DNA of 64,000 bases from Niallia circulans (GCF_007273535.1 NZ_RIBP01000001.1:1364001-1428000), one strand, 5' to 3'; counted from the stretch's first letter, positions 16,858 through 26,283 are shown. Numbers and translations: made by a program. Notes: generated from the sequence alone by a model not told the origin.

Positions 16858-17493
16858 TTATAGGTAAGCCTCGTTTGGATCTGATGACAGTTCTTGAATG
16901 GAAAGGAAATCAAAATGAACAGCTTGATCCTTTCCTTGAGGGCTGCAAGCGAATAAGCCAGCTGAAATAAGGGCATTCTCAGGGATGTCCAAGTGAGCTA
17001 TCCGTATTTGCAGCCACTCTTTTCCGTCCCAAGAAAAATCAACATAGCTATTTTGTGCAATTCTTGAAATGCGAAAGTATAACTCAACCTCTTTTGATTC
17101 CATATGTTGTGTTGACCAATCAGAGTATCCTCTATTTGTAACAACTGCACCGAGTTTACTTAAGCTACTTGTAATATATTCTAAAGACGTTTTAACCCAG
17201 ACATCCTTTGAAAAGCGAATCATTAAACCAGAATGGTCGTATTTCGATTTTGGAAAAGCTTTAACTTTTGTGGTCATTCTAAAGTTCTTATCTGTTTGTA
17301 CATACAGAAAATGTCCGTTATCTACTTCAAATCCGTAATGTGTTTTTTGCCAGTAATCTGTTTCTAGATCAGTTTCTACCTTCAATTGAGAACTGCTTCT
17401 GTCAATAACCCATGTCTTAGGTTCACACCGCCATTTAAGTAAGCTATTTAACTCTGTGCCTTCAAAATTCTCCTGTAAAATCCATTTCCCCAT
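16858..17493 (-). CDS. DUF1349 (concanavalin-like) protein
   Basis: A 211-residue protein of the DUF1349 beta-sandwich family, related to carbohydrate-binding jelly-roll folds. The conserved core includes TKVKAFPKSKYDHSGLMIRF and YVDFSWDGKEWLQIR. No signal peptide is present, so it is cytoplasmic. The start at 17493 (MGKWILQEN) has GGAGG nine bases upstream; an upstream in-frame ATG overlaps that ribosome site. Function unknown; members are sometimes found in sugar-use loci. Confidence 0.8.
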   Translation of the reverse strand: MGKWILQENFEGTELNSLLKWRCEPKTWVIDRSSSQLKVETDLETDYWQKTHYGFEVDNGHFLYVQTDKNFRMTTKVKAFPKSKYDHSGLMIRFSKDVWVKTSLEYITSSLSKLGAVVTNRGYSDWSTQHMESKEVELYFRISRIAQNSYVDFSWDGKEWLQIRIAHLDIPENALISAGLFACSPQGKDQAVHFDFLSIQELSSDPNEAYL

Positions 17494-17632
17494 ACCGATA
17501 ACCTCCATTTTTAGAAATATATAACATATATAGTATACTATCCTTTTATTAATAGAATAAATAAAAGTAGATTTTTTTCTTAAATAGTAGTTATGGCAAG
17601 GTAGGAAATGAATTTCTTAGGGGTATACGTTA

Positions 17633-17887
17633 TTACTTGTCTAACAGAAAATTATTTAGTGTATCCATACAGGTCATTTCATTTTCACCATTAACATATA
17701 AAGTAACTTCATCGCCATTGCTCACATTTAAGTCCATAACCTTCATTATTTCTTTCCCGTCTGAAGAGTTACTGCTTTTTGAAAGAATGACATCACTGTT
17801 AAAGGAACGTGCTGTAAAGACAAAAATAGTTGTATTTCTTGCTTGAAGTCCACGAGGCAATCCAACTGTTAATTTTGTTACCAACAA
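17633..17887 (-). CDS. HPr/Crh-like protein with neither phosphorylation site
   Basis: An 84-residue HPr-fold protein. Where HPr has the PTS-phosphorylated His15 there is Gln15 (GLQARNTT), as in Crh. Where HPr and Crh have the kinase target Ser46 there is Glu46 (DGKEIMKVMDLNV). The rest aligns over the full length, including NGDEVTLYVNGENE. It cannot carry PTS phosphate or be a normal HPrK/P substrate. Glu46 might mimic Ser-P and give a constitutive CcpA co-effector, which is an inference. It lies just after an MFS transporter gene on the same strand (18-base gap). Confidence 0.85.
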   Translation of the reverse strand: MLVTKLTVGLPRGLQARNTTIFVFTARSFNSDVILSKSSNSSDGKEIMKVMDLNVSNGDEVTLYVNGENEMTCMDTLNNFLLDK

Positions 17888-17905
17888 TTCACTCCCTCCT
17901 AAATG

Positions 17906-19078
17906 TTAACTGGCAAGTGGTTTTGTTTGAGATTGCTTTGAGTAGTTTCTTACAATAATAGATATTAAACCTAATATTAAGGATAATATCCCAACAAATA
18001 TGACATATTCTGTTCCGATGCCTGAAATAAATAATCCACCTGCTGCCGTACCAATTGTTGTTCCTACATTACAAGAAGAGATAAATAAACCGTTGGCAAA
18101 ATCAGGTGCTTCAGGAGCAGAAGACATTATCCAATATTGATTGATATTACCACCTATTCCAGCTAAAACTCCCCAAGCTAAGATAATAACAGCGGCAGGA
18201 ATCGAAAACTGTCCAAACAGAAATAACGCTATATAAACCGCCACCAATGCGAAGGGAAAAATCATTACAGATTTCGCGGCATTATTTGTTAGCAGCTTCC
18301 CTGCGACAATATTGCCAATTATATTAGCTCCTCCAAATACGACTAACATGATGGTAATACTATTGGAAGACATAGCTGTTACAGTTTTCAAATATTCAGC
18401 TAAGTAACTGTACACGCCAAAAACTGCTGAATTAAGGAAAATAACTGCAACAATCGATTGCCACGTTATTAGTTTTTTTAGCACAGATAATTGACTGCCG
18501 TAAGAAAGCTTCTCTTTAACAGGCATGGAAGGTATATATATCAGCGTAGCAATGAATGCGATTGTATTAACAAGCGCAAAGAAGGCCATTGCCATTTGTA
18601 AGGAAGCTGTATTGGCAAGAAAGCTGGCAATTGGTACACCGATAACCATGCCAGCGGAAACTCCTATAAACACCTTTGAAACAGCTTTTGGGGCTTCTGC
18701 TTTGCTGACAGATGCAGCAGCAACTGAAAAAGCTAATGAACAATAAATCGGATGAAAAAAAGCTGGTACAATCCGGGCAAGTAATGCCACTGTAAAGTTA
18801 GTAGTAAATATGGAAACAACGCTTCCTAATACGAAAATTCCTAAAACTAGGAGCATTACCTTCTTCCGATCAATGCCTGCAAAAAATAAAGGCATTGTCG
18901 GACCAGAAACAGCAATTACGAGTGCAAAAAGACTAACTAACAATCCTGCTTTTGATATACTAACACCAAAATGTTCTGCCAATGATGGCAGTATGCCAAT
19001 AACACCCATTTCCGTATTAATAATGCCAAACACACCAATCGTTAATATAAATATAAGTAGCTTGTTTTGTTTAACCAA
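17906..19078 (-). CDS. MFS transporter, YdhP/AraJ type
   Basis: A 390-residue 12-segment major facilitator. The opening block LIFILTIGVFGIINTEMGVI and the loop AGIDRKKVML are typical of the arabinose-efflux/YdhP group. Paralogous in type, not closely, to the gene at 4199. It lies 18 bases before the HPr-like gene on the same strand, so the pair is probably an operon. Substrate unknown. Confidence 0.85.
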   Translation of the reverse strand: MVKQNKLLIFILTIGVFGIINTEMGVIGILPSLAEHFGVSISKAGLLVSLFALVIAVSGPTMPLFFAGIDRKKVMLLVLGIFVLGSVVSIFTTNFTVALLARIVPAFFHPIYCSLAFSVAAASVSKAEAPKAVSKVFIGVSAGMVIGVPIASFLANTASLQMAMAFFALVNTIAFIATLIYIPSMPVKEKLSYGSQLSVLKKLITWQSIVAVIFLNSAVFGVYSYLAEYLKTVTAMSSNSITIMLVVFGGANIIGNIVAGKLLTNNAAKSVMIFPFALVAVYIALFLFGQFSIPAAVIILAWGVLAGIGGNINQYWIMSSAPEAPDFANGLFISSCNVGTTIGTAAGGLFISGIGTEYVIFVGILSLILGLISIIVRNYSKQSQTKPLAS

Positions 19079-19124
19079 AAAAATTCACCTCTTATGAGAA
19101 TTGAAAACGGAGATAATCTAAAAA

Positions 19125-19157
19125 CTGCCACAAATTATTGTTAGATTTTTGTGGCAG
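19125..19157 (-). terminator. Terminator of the SDR gene
   Basis: CTGCCACAAA pairs with TTTGTGGCAG. On the minus strand TTTTTAGATT follows. Confidence 0.75.
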
Positions 19158-19182
19158 AATTATTATTTACTAGAAGTTTTTA

Positions 19183-19920
19183 TTAGTCTTCTTGTTTTGT
19201 TGGACGTATAATAATTTCACTAACTGCGACAGTTTCAGGAGTACTAATTGCATAAGCAACCGCTTCGGCTACATCGCTTGCTTGCAGACCGTTCGTACGT
19301 TGAAGATTCTCTACCCAATTTCGTCTTTCTATATCATTAATGGTTGTGTGAAGCTCTGTATCTACCGTTCCTGGAGAGATTAACGTACTGCGGATATTGT
19401 GATGACGTTCCTCTTGACGCAAGCCTTCCATAATGGCTCGAACTGCAAACTTAGTTCCACAATAAACTGCTCCTTGTTGAAAAACAACATGTCCAGCGAC
19501 AGAATCCGTCGTCACAATTTGTCCAGATTGTTGTTTTTGCATGATAGGTAACACTGCAGCAATCCCATTTAACACGCCCATAATATTAATATCTAATAGT
19601 TGACGCCATTCAGCAAAGCGTTTTTCCGACAGAGATGCTGTTGGCATAATACCAGCATTATTAAAAAGCACATCTACCCGTCCATATTTTTCCACCGCAA
19701 GGTCAACCACTGCTTGCACTTCATCTTCTTTTGTCACATCTGCAACTGTATACGAAACGTCAGCATTAGGTATTTTGTCAACAATAGCCTTTAATCGGTT
19801 TTCACGGCGAGCTGCTATTACCAACTTAGCTCCTGCTTCTGCCAGTCTTTTAGTGGTCGCTTCACCAATTCCGCTTGATGCCCCCATGATTACAACAACT
19901 TTGCCTTGAATAGAATACAT
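19183..19920 (-). CDS. Short-chain dehydrogenase/reductase
   Basis: A 245-residue classical SDR. The nucleotide-binding GASSGIGEA is at residues 13-21, NNAG is present, and the catalytic pattern includes TTDSVAGH and YCGTKFAVRA (Tyr-x-x-x-Lys). The Arg-rich segment after the Gly motif suggests NADPH preference. The start is placed at 19920 (MYSIQGKVV), where AAAGGA is well spaced; a longer in-frame extension to 19998 has no support. Divergent from the LysR gene at 20082, a typical regulator-target pair. The substrate is unknown. Confidence 0.87.
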   Translation of the reverse strand: MYSIQGKVVVIMGASSGIGEATTKRLAEAGAKLVIAARRENRLKAIVDKIPNADVSYTVADVTKEDEVQAVVDLAVEKYGRVDVLFNNAGIMPTASLSEKRFAEWRQLLDINIMGVLNGIAAVLPIMQKQQSGQIVTTDSVAGHVVFQQGAVYCGTKFAVRAIMEGLRQEERHHNIRSTLISPGTVDTELHTTINDIERRNWVENLQRTNGLQASDVAEAVAYAISTPETVAVSEIIIRPTKQED

Positions 19921-20081
19921 ATAAGCTAACATTCCTTTCTTCTTATTGACTTTTATTCTGTTGGTATTTATTTTAGCGACTGCACCTATATATAACAAAT
20001 ACCTATATCAAATAACAAGATATGCTTGAAAAGCATTTCAGATATATATATACTAAACAATTAAAAGGAGGCTGTAACAAA

Positions 20082-20981
20082 ATGGAGCTAAGAGTATTAC
20101 GTTACTTTCTTGCAGTTGCAAGGGAAGGAAGTATAACAGCAGCAGCGGACTCGCTGCATGTTACACAGCCAACCTTGTCCAGACAATTAAAGGACTTGGA
20201 GCAAGCCTTAGGAAAAAAACTGTTTATTCGCAGCAGTCACAGCATCATTCTGACAGATGAAGGGTTGATATTAAGACAAAGAGCGGAAGAAATTGTCAAT
20301 ATGGTCAGTAAATTAGAGGCTGAATTTACCGCTATGGAGGATACCGTTAGCGGTGATGTTTACATAGGTGGCGGAGAAACGAAAGTTATGAAGCAAATTG
20401 CAAGTGTAGTTAAGGAAGTACAGCTAAAATACCCTAATATCCGCTATCATCTTTACAGCGGCAATGAAGAAGATGTAACAGATCGACTTGATAAGGGCTT
20501 ACTTGACTTTTGCCTTTTAATTCAACCCGCCGATTTGTCCAAATATAATTATATCAATATCCCTGATAAAGATGTTTGGGGAGTTGTCATGAGAAAAGAC
20601 AGTCCACTTGCAGTTAAAGCCACGATTCAATCGGCTGACCTACTTAATGTGCCGTTAATCTGTTCACGCCAAGCCATCCAACAATCTTATTCAAAAAATG
20701 AATTTGCAGACTGGTTTGGAGAGGATTTTGAAAAATTAAATGTAGTAACAACATACAATCTCGCCTTTAATGCTGCCATAATGGTTGAGGAGGGCATTGG
20801 TTATGCTATAACCCTTGATAAGATTGTGAATACTTCTAGTGACAGCAATCTTTGCTTTAGACCACTTAATCCAAAACTAGAATCAGGATTAAATATTGTT
20901 TGGAAAAAGCACCATGTCTTTTCCACTGCTGCTTCCGTATTTTTACAAGACATCCAAACTAAATTTTCAAGTATGTCATAA
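20082..20981 (+). CDS. LysR family transcriptional regulator
   Basis: A 299-residue LysR regulator. Helix-turn-helix at residues about 2-60 (LRVLRYFLAVAREGSITAAA, then LHVTQPTLSRQLKDLE) and a substrate-binding domain after residue 90. The ATG at 20082 has AAGGAGG ten bases upstream. It is divergent from the SDR gene. The shared gap contains ACCTATAT twice, 17 bases apart, as possible half-sites. It probably controls the SDR. Confidence 0.9.
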   Translation: MELRVLRYFLAVAREGSITAAADSLHVTQPTLSRQLKDLEQALGKKLFIRSSHSIILTDEGLILRQRAEEIVNMVSKLEAEFTAMEDTVSGDVYIGGGETKVMKQIASVVKEVQLKYPNIRYHLYSGNEEDVTDRLDKGLLDFCLLIQPADLSKYNYINIPDKDVWGVVMRKDSPLAVKATIQSADLLNVPLICSRQAIQQSYSKNEFADWFGEDFEKLNVVTTYNLAFNAAIMVEEGIGYAITLDKIVNTSSDSNLCFRPLNPKLESGLNIVWKKHHVFSTAASVFLQDIQTKFSSMS

Positions 20982-21002
20982 GGAATTATTTTTTTTGTCA
21001 CA

Positions 21003-21052
21003 AAAAACATAGATTGCTGAGCTGTTTTCCTCAACTATCTATGTTTTTTTTA
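21003..21052. terminator. Bidirectional terminator between the LysR gene and the ABC operon
   Basis: AAACATAGAT pairs with ATCTATGTTT, with an inner CTGAG/CTCA stem and T runs on both sides. It serves the LysR gene on the plus strand and possibly the permease on the minus strand. Confidence 0.75.
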
Positions 21053-21106
21053 AAACGTAATTAGAGCATTTTCATTCCAGCTTGATCCCAACAAAGCAAA
21101 TAATTA

Positions 21107-21715
21107 TTAGAGTACTTTATTCTTAAAGATACGAATGGATAATAACCAGGAACAAGCAAACAAAATAAGAATGGAACCCGAAGTCATCAGATAAAAAGAC
21201 AGAGTTTGCAAGGATAGCAGCTTTTCTACAAAATTTATGATAACTTCGTTCAGATTGTAAAATATCATATTAATTACTACCATATAAATAACAAACAACA
21301 CAATGGAGGCTATCAGCAAATATTGACTTTTAAACTGATAAGAAAAAGGAAGAATAAAAGAAGCAACAATCATCACTAAACTAATGATAAGCATTATTTC
21401 TTTCCAAGCCATTAGCTCCTGGTTAAGAATTAAATTTCCAATAAATAGACCAGAAACAACAATTAATGTAAACACTAATACGCCAATATATTTAGAACTT
21501 ACCATTTCTTTTCTGGTGTATGGCAGTGAATTTAGCAGTGTATTAATGGAGGACTTTTCATCCATGGAAAATGCATTCATAATGATTACAATACTAAATA
21601 CAAACCCTATCCAAACATATCCGATATTAAGAGACAAATACACTAATTGAATTGGTAACAGTATCCACAATGTTTTCTTCTGCATTACTATATCTTTTCG
21701 AATTAGATTATACAT
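21107..21715 (-). CDS. ABC-2 type permease subunit
   Basis: A 202-residue membrane protein with about six hydrophobic segments. The cytoplasmic motif MDEKSSINTLLNSLPYTRKEM is the conserved ABC-2 gating region of YhcI/YtrC-like permeases. Its start overlaps the ATPase gene by 8 bases. It forms an exporter with that ATPase under a GntR regulator; such cassettes (ytr, yhc) respond to cell-envelope antibiotics or amphiphilic compounds. Confidence 0.82.
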   Translation of the reverse strand: MYNLIRKDIVMQKKTLWILLPIQLVYLSLNIGYVWIGFVFSIVIIMNAFSMDEKSSINTLLNSLPYTRKEMVSSKYIGVLVFTLIVVSGLFIGNLILNQELMAWKEIMLIISLVMIVASFILPFSYQFKSQYLLIASIVLFVIYMVVINMIFYNLNEVIINFVEKLLSLQTLSFYLMTSGSILILFACSWLLSIRIFKNKVL

Positions 21716-22577
21716 CTGTCACAGTTCCTTTCTTTGTATAAAACATAATGTCTTCTAAAGTCGGTTTTTCCATAACCACTAATGACCCAAAAACCTCTTC
21801 TACTCTCCCTTTATTGCTAGTTAATGCCTCAAAGCCATGAGGAGACGTTTTAATAGAAATAAATTCTTGCTTCGTATCTTGATCTAATAAATCCAGCCCA
21901 CCCTTTACAAGGGCATACTCCTCTTCTATTTGATAAGATTTCTTAGTGAAAACATGTTCGCCATCGTGAAGGAATGTGATATAATCTGCGATTCGGTCTA
22001 AGTCTGTTGTAATATGCGTGGAAAAAAAGATTGATTTCTCCCCATCTTCCATTATTTCATGAAGGATTTCCAACAGCTCTCTGCGAAAGATTGGATCTAA
22101 TCCTGATGTCGGTTCATCCATAATAATTAACTCTGCTTGATGTGATAAAGCGATTGCTATGGAAGTCTTCATCATCATGCCTTTAGAGAATGTTTTTAGC
22201 TTTTTCTTTAACGGCAGTTCAAACTTCTCAACATATGCTTGAAATATACCGTCATCCCAATAATGATAAGATCGACTTATTATTCCGACCATCTCTTTAA
22301 GTGATAGATGCTCATAAAATACATTACTATCGAACACAAAACCAATTCGCTGTTTAATTTCTTTTTCATTTCCCTTGTAATTTAACCCGAAGATAGATAT
22401 ATCACCGCTATCTGGCTGCAATAAATTCATAATTAACTTAATTGTTGTTGACTTCCCTACACCGTTTCCGCCAATAAGCCCTGTAATATATCCCTTTTTC
22501 ACAGTCATTGTAAGGTTTTTCAGCTGAAAATCACCAAATGATTTGTTGACGTTTTGTAATTCAATAACATTCTCCAC
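21708..22577 (-). CDS. ABC transporter ATP-binding protein
   Basis: A 289-residue ATPase. Walker A is GLIGGNGVGKST, signature TFSKGMMMKTSIAIAL, Walker B ELIIMDEPTSGLDP and the switch His lies in FFSTHITTD. A C-terminal extension of about 80 residues follows the ATPase core, as in YtrB/YhcH. The stop/start overlap with both the GntR gene (1 base) and the permease gene (8 bases) gives a tight three-gene operon. Confidence 0.92.
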   Translation of the reverse strand: MENVIELQNVNKSFGDFQLKNLTMTVKKGYITGLIGGNGVGKSTTIKLIMNLLQPDSGDISIFGLNYKGNEKEIKQRIGFVFDSNVFYEHLSLKEMVGIISRSYHYWDDGIFQAYVEKFELPLKKKLKTFSKGMMMKTSIAIALSHQAELIIMDEPTSGLDPIFRRELLEILHEIMEDGEKSIFFSTHITTDLDRIADYITFLHDGEHVFTKKSYQIEEEYALVKGGLDLLDQDTKQEFISIKTSPHGFEALTSNKGRVEEVFGSLVVMEKPTLEDIMFYTKKGTVTDV

Positions 22578-22954
22578 TAAATTTCCTCCTTGTATAAGAA
22601 TGTAAGCAGCTCCTTCAATTCTGTCAGTGAAACACCAATTTCTTTACTGTTATGGATTGCTGCTATTAATTGCTCCTCAATTACCTTCATTTTTCTTTCT
22701 TTAATCATTTCATTATTTTGCTCTTGAACAAATGAGCCTTTCCCAACAACTGAATAGATGAACCCGTTTTTCTCAAGCTCTTCATAAGCACGTTTCGTTG
22801 TTATTACACTTATGTCCAGCTCCTTAGCTAATTGGCGCATGCTTGGGAGTGGACTTCCTTCCGGTAATTCAGCTGAAAGGATATGCTTCTTTATTTGAGC
22901 ATAAATTTGTTCATATATAGGTTCTTTTGATTTGTTTGAAATAATTATTTGCAT
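22577..22954 (-). CDS. GntR-family regulator, YtrA type
   Basis: A 125-residue winged-helix regulator (YIYEQIYAQIKKHILSAELP, then LPSMRQLAKELDISVITTKR). It has only a short C-terminal tail, the YtrA subfamily feature. The first gene of the GntR-ATPase-permease operon; it presumably represses the operon through the 25-bp palindrome just upstream at 22975-22999 until an envelope-active ligand is present. Confidence 0.9.
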   Translation of the reverse strand: MQIIISNKSKEPIYEQIYAQIKKHILSAELPEGSPLPSMRQLAKELDISVITTKRAYEELEKNGFIYSVVGKGSFVQEQNNEMIKERKMKVIEEQLIAAIHNSKEIGVSLTELKELLTFLYKEEI

Positions 22955-22974
22955 GCAAAAACCTCATTTACAAT

Positions 22975-22999
22975 ATTGTATATATACTATATATACAAT
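22975..22999. promoter_or_regulatory. Palindromic operator of the GntR-ABC operon
   Basis: ATTGTATATA and TATATACAAT flank a short centre in a nearly perfect 25-bp palindrome, 20 bases before the GntR start. A degenerate copy (CTATATACAATAG) follows about 20 bases further upstream. YtrA-type regulators bind long AT-rich palindromes at this position. Confidence 0.7.
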
Positions 23000-23066
23000 A
23001 TATACAAAATACTAACTATATACAATAGTTTTTTTGGAAATTTTTACTTTTTTTCGCAAGCACAAA

Positions 23067-23099
23067 AAAACCAGGAGCCGCTTTCCGGTCCCTGGTTTT
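23067..23099 (-). terminator. Terminator of the aldolase-like gene
   Basis: AAAACCAGG pairs with CCTGGTTTT, with an inner CGG/CCG. On the minus strand a T run follows. Confidence 0.85.
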
Positions 23100-23119
23100 A
23101 AACAAGTTAAATTTCCCTA

Positions 23120-24079
23120 TTATTTTGAAGCCGGTGCTAGCGAAGACTCTGGTGTAGTTACCTTGTCATAGAAATCTACAAATTTATCTCTGTCTTCACT
23201 GTCACGGTATGCCATTGCTACACGTGGATGCTCATTAAGCACACCAGAAATCATGTAAGGAATAATATAGCCCCATTCCCACTTTTGTCTCATTTCTACC
23301 ATATGCTTTTCAATAACTCCAAGAACTGGCTTAAGCTCATAGCTTGGTTTTTGGATATAGCCAACTAAAAGCTCTGTATTACAGTTTCCTGCAGCACGGC
23401 CCATTCCATATACAGATGAATCAAGGAATGTAACTCCGTGTTGATATGCAGTTAATGTATTGGCAAACGCCAGCTGCATATTGTTATGAGTATGTATTCC
23501 CAGCTTTTTATTTGGAAGCATTGCTTTAAATTTATTAACTTGATGCTCAATATCAGAAGGATCTAAGCTTCCAAAGGAGTCCACAATATAAACAACATCC
23601 ACTGGGCTTGCTTTCACCATCTCAAATGCTTTAATAAGCTGTTTCTCAGGTACACTTGATAATGCCATAATGTTTAATGATGTTTCGTAGCCTAAATCAT
23701 GGAACAGCTTTACAAGCTCTAAGCCTTTATCAACTTCACGAATATAACAAGCAACTCGTATCATATCCAGCGAACTTTGCTCACGAGGCAGGACATCATT
23801 TGGGTCTACTCGTCCAATATCAACAAGTGCAGAAAGCTTTGTGAACTTTTTCTCTGGGATAATTTCTTTCAAGAAGTTATCATCAAGAAATCTCCATGGG
23901 TTGGGCTCAGACACATTCAGAAGCTTTGCAGAATTTTTATAACCGATCTCCATATACTCAACGCCAGCTTCACTTAAACCATTATATAAATCCTGAACAA
24001 ATTCTACACTGAAGTCCCAATTGTTAACTAAACCTCCATCACGGATGGTACAGTCGATAATTTTACTATGATGTTCCAT
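23120..24079 (-). CDS. DRE-TIM aldolase/acyltransferase family protein (HOA-like)
   Basis: A 319-residue TIM-barrel enzyme of the DRE-TIM metallolyase superfamily. The metal-binding DRE equivalent is near the start (IIDCTIRDGGLVNNWDF), and the other metal ligands are in GIHTHNNMQLAFANTL. It resembles the 4-hydroxy-2-oxovalerate aldolase branch but lacks the C-terminal DmpG extension. It is often found as an orphan 'aldolase catalytic domain' protein. The ATG at 24079 is chosen for GAGAGGTAG upstream. Substrate unknown. Confidence 0.83.
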   Translation of the reverse strand: MEHHSKIIDCTIRDGGLVNNWDFSVEFVQDLYNGLSEAGVEYMEIGYKNSAKLLNVSEPNPWRFLDDNFLKEIIPEKKFTKLSALVDIGRVDPNDVLPREQSSLDMIRVACYIREVDKGLELVKLFHDLGYETSLNIMALSSVPEKQLIKAFEMVKASPVDVVYIVDSFGSLDPSDIEHQVNKFKAMLPNKKLGIHTHNNMQLAFANTLTAYQHGVTFLDSSVYGMGRAAGNCNTELLVGYIQKPSYELKPVLGVIEKHMVEMRQKWEWGYIIPYMISGVLNEHPRVAMAYRDSEDRDKFVDFYDKVTTPESSLAPASK

Positions 24080-24358
24080 AATTCTACCTCTCTCCACTAA
24101 TTCTTTTAGGGTCATAATATAATACGTTATCTATGCTTATATCATGTTTATTGCAAGGGAGTCAACCTTATCATCCAAATCCATAAACTTTCTACAATTA
24201 ACAACGTAATAATGTTCTTAATGTAAATTGACTATGATTTATAAAAAATATCTGAAGGATATTCGATACTAGGAATTAACTTACAACTAACCATACATCA
24301 ACCCTCTAGATAGTGCTAGAGAAAAACGAAAAAAAAAGAAACCCTTATTAAATGTCTT

Positions 24359-24742
24359 CTACGAAAAAGATATATATAAACAGCAGAAAAAAAGAATAAT
24401 GGATAATGGTGACATAACGATCCTTTCTTTTTTACTTTTAGAAATTAAGTTTGTTAATGTATTTAAACCAAGGAATATGGTCATAACCCATACTAGTATG
24501 TTTGTAGGTAAAAAATGAAAACCATTTAATACTCCAGCATGGAGTAGAAAAACAAAGCCCATAAATAAAAGAATAATGGCATTTATGAAGCTCACAATGC
24601 GTAACTTTTTAGGTAAAACCTTGTAAAATCCCCCCATTGCATACTCACCGAATGAATAACCAAGTGAGAGCAATACTTGAAAGACTGATATGGACACGAG
24701 CATAAGCGCAACAAGAATGGATAATATGAACACAATTCCCAT
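24359..24742 (-). CDS. Hypothetical four-span membrane protein
   Basis: A 127-residue protein with four hydrophobic helices (about residues 3-27, 48-68, 80-100 and 108-127) and few charges. It starts MGIVFILSIL after a GGGGGGAATAAA ribosome site. No family is recognised with confidence. It stands alone, with no T-rich terminator seen after its stop at 24359. Confidence 0.6.
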   Translation of the reverse strand: MGIVFILSILVALMLVSISVFQVLLSLGYSFGEYAMGGFYKVLPKKLRIVSFINAIILLFMGFVFLLHAGVLNGFHFLPTNILVWVMTIFLGLNTLTNLISKSKKERIVMSPLSIILFFCCLYISFS

Positions 24743-24885
24743 ACATTTATTCCCCCCTGTTTACAGTAAATTTCTAAGTAAGTTCAAAATAGAATACGTT
24801 TGACCAGTCGTCATTATTCCTGATAACAGCTTCACTTGCTACTGTAATGATATAAATTTCGTATATTGCTATGGAAGAAAAAAAA

Positions 24886-24909
24886 GACAATGCCTGTTTT
24901 TGCATTGTC
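24886..24909 (-). terminator. Terminator of the acetyltransferase pair
   Basis: GACAATGC pairs with GCATTGTC. On the minus strand eight T residues follow. Confidence 0.82.
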
Positions 24910-24918
24910 CCTGTACAT

Positions 24919-25527
24919 TCATTTAGCCGTGAAATTTTTATCATTATCTACTAGCCCAACTGTATCTTTTTCTGTTATTGGTCTGATGACTCTACATGGA
25001 ACACCTGCGGCAATAACATTAGCAGGGATATCCTTTGTTATAACACTTCCTGCTCCTATAATAGTATTATCACCGATAGTTACGCCTGGAACAATTGTAA
25101 CAGAACCACCAATCCAAACATTATTTCCTATTGTAATAGGCAACGACCTCTCGTATCCTGCCTTACGCTCAACTGCATCCATTGCATGGTTTGGCGTATA
25201 CAAACTAACATTTGGGCCAATCAGGACATTATCGCCAATCGTAACTTTGGCGCAGTCCAAGATTGTACAGTTTGTGTTTGCATAGAAATTATCACCAACT
25301 GTAATGTTATATCCATAATCACAATTAAACGGTGACTCAATCCATGCGTTTTCTCCAACAGAATGAAACAGTTTCTGAATGATTTGGTTTCTTTCCATGC
25401 GTTCTGATGGTTTCCTACTATTAAATTCATATACCAAATCCTTTGCTCTTTCTCTTTCTGCTGTTAACTCTTCGTCCCAACAAATGTAATATTCTTGATT
25501 TAACATTTTATGTTTTTCCGTTTTCAT
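24919..25527 (-). CDS. Maltose/galactoside O-acetyltransferase-like protein, copy 1
   Basis: A 202-residue left-handed beta-helix acetyltransferase of the Maa/LacA family. The N-terminal helical domain EKHKMLNQEYYICWDEEL is followed by hexapeptide repeats ([39 protein letters not shown]). The catalytic His lies in SLYTPNHAMDAVERK. It transfers acetyl from acetyl-CoA to sugars. A second homologue lies 94 bases upstream on the same strand, so these are tandem paralogues. Confidence 0.9.
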   Translation of the reverse strand: MKTEKHKMLNQEYYICWDEELTAERERAKDLVYEFNSRKPSERMERNQIIQKLFHSVGENAWIESPFNCDYGYNITVGDNFYANTNCTILDCAKVTIGDNVLIGPNVSLYTPNHAMDAVERKAGYERSLPITIGNNVWIGGSVTIVPGVTIGDNTIIGAGSVITKDIPANVIAAGVPCRVIRPITEKDTVGLVDNDKNFTAK

Positions 25528-25620
25528 TCTTTTCATCTCCTAGTTAGTTCATTACACGCATCTACAAGTTATTCCAAGCAAAATGGTTGCCCCGGAATAT
25601 ATACTAATGGTTTTGGTTTT

Positions 25621-26181
25621 CTATATTTCAATATGTTTAATGATTCTTGCCGGATTCCCGCCTACCAATACATTTTCTGGTACATCTTTAGTAACTACTG
25701 CACCTGATGCGATTACAACATTATCTCCTACTGTTACTCCTGGATTTATTATTGCACTGCCCCCAATCCATACATTGTTTCCAAACGTAATCGGTTTTGC
25801 ATATTCCTTACCTGAATTACGTTCAGCTGGATGAAGTGGATGTGTAACTGTATAGATTTGCACCCCAGGTCCAAGCATACAATTGTCCCCAAATCGCACT
25901 TCAGCAACATCTAAAATGGTACAGTCATAGTTGGCAAAGAAGTTTTCTCCTACATATGTGTTATATCCATAATCAAATCGTATATTAGGACGCATATGTA
26001 CATTTTCTCCAGTAGAACCGAGTAATTCTTTTAATAATGCAGTCCGTTTTTCACCTTCTGTTTCCAATGTGTTATTAAACATACTAACCATCGTTCTTGC
26101 TTTCCTTCGTTCCTTAGATAAATCTGGGTCAGCAGGATTGAACATTTCGCCAGCCAGCATTTTTTCTTTCTCTGTTTTCAT
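25621..26181 (-). CDS. Maltose/galactoside O-acetyltransferase-like protein, copy 2
   Basis: A 186-residue Maa/LacA-type enzyme ([21 protein letters not shown]-terminal domain, then hexapeptide repeats such as [20 protein letters not shown] and the catalytic His in [13 protein letters not shown]). The ATG at 26181 has GGGAGA five bases upstream; the longer frame starting at 26325 is an artefact. It lies upstream of its paralogue, with no terminator in the short gap. Confidence 0.9.
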   Translation of the reverse strand: MKTEKEKMLAGEMFNPADPDLSKERRKARTMVSMFNNTLETEGEKRTALLKELLGSTGENVHMRPNIRFDYGYNTYVGENFFANYDCTILDVAEVRFGDNCMLGPGVQIYTVTHPLHPAERNSGKEYAKPITFGNNVWIGGSAIINPGVTVGDNVVIASGAVVTKDVPENVLVGGNPARIIKHIEI

Positions 26182-26283
26182 ATGAATCTCCCTTTTATCC
26201 TGTGTATGATAGCGCATACAATTAGTATACTTGTATATACAAGTTAGTTCAACAATCTTTTTCGCTTTTTTTCCATAAAAAAA

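Noticed and set aside
24866..25834. Plus-strand frames of 139 and 83 codons across the acetyltransferase genes.
   Set aside because: They are antisense readings of the hexapeptide repeats, which give repetitive Pro/Thr/Ile sequence.
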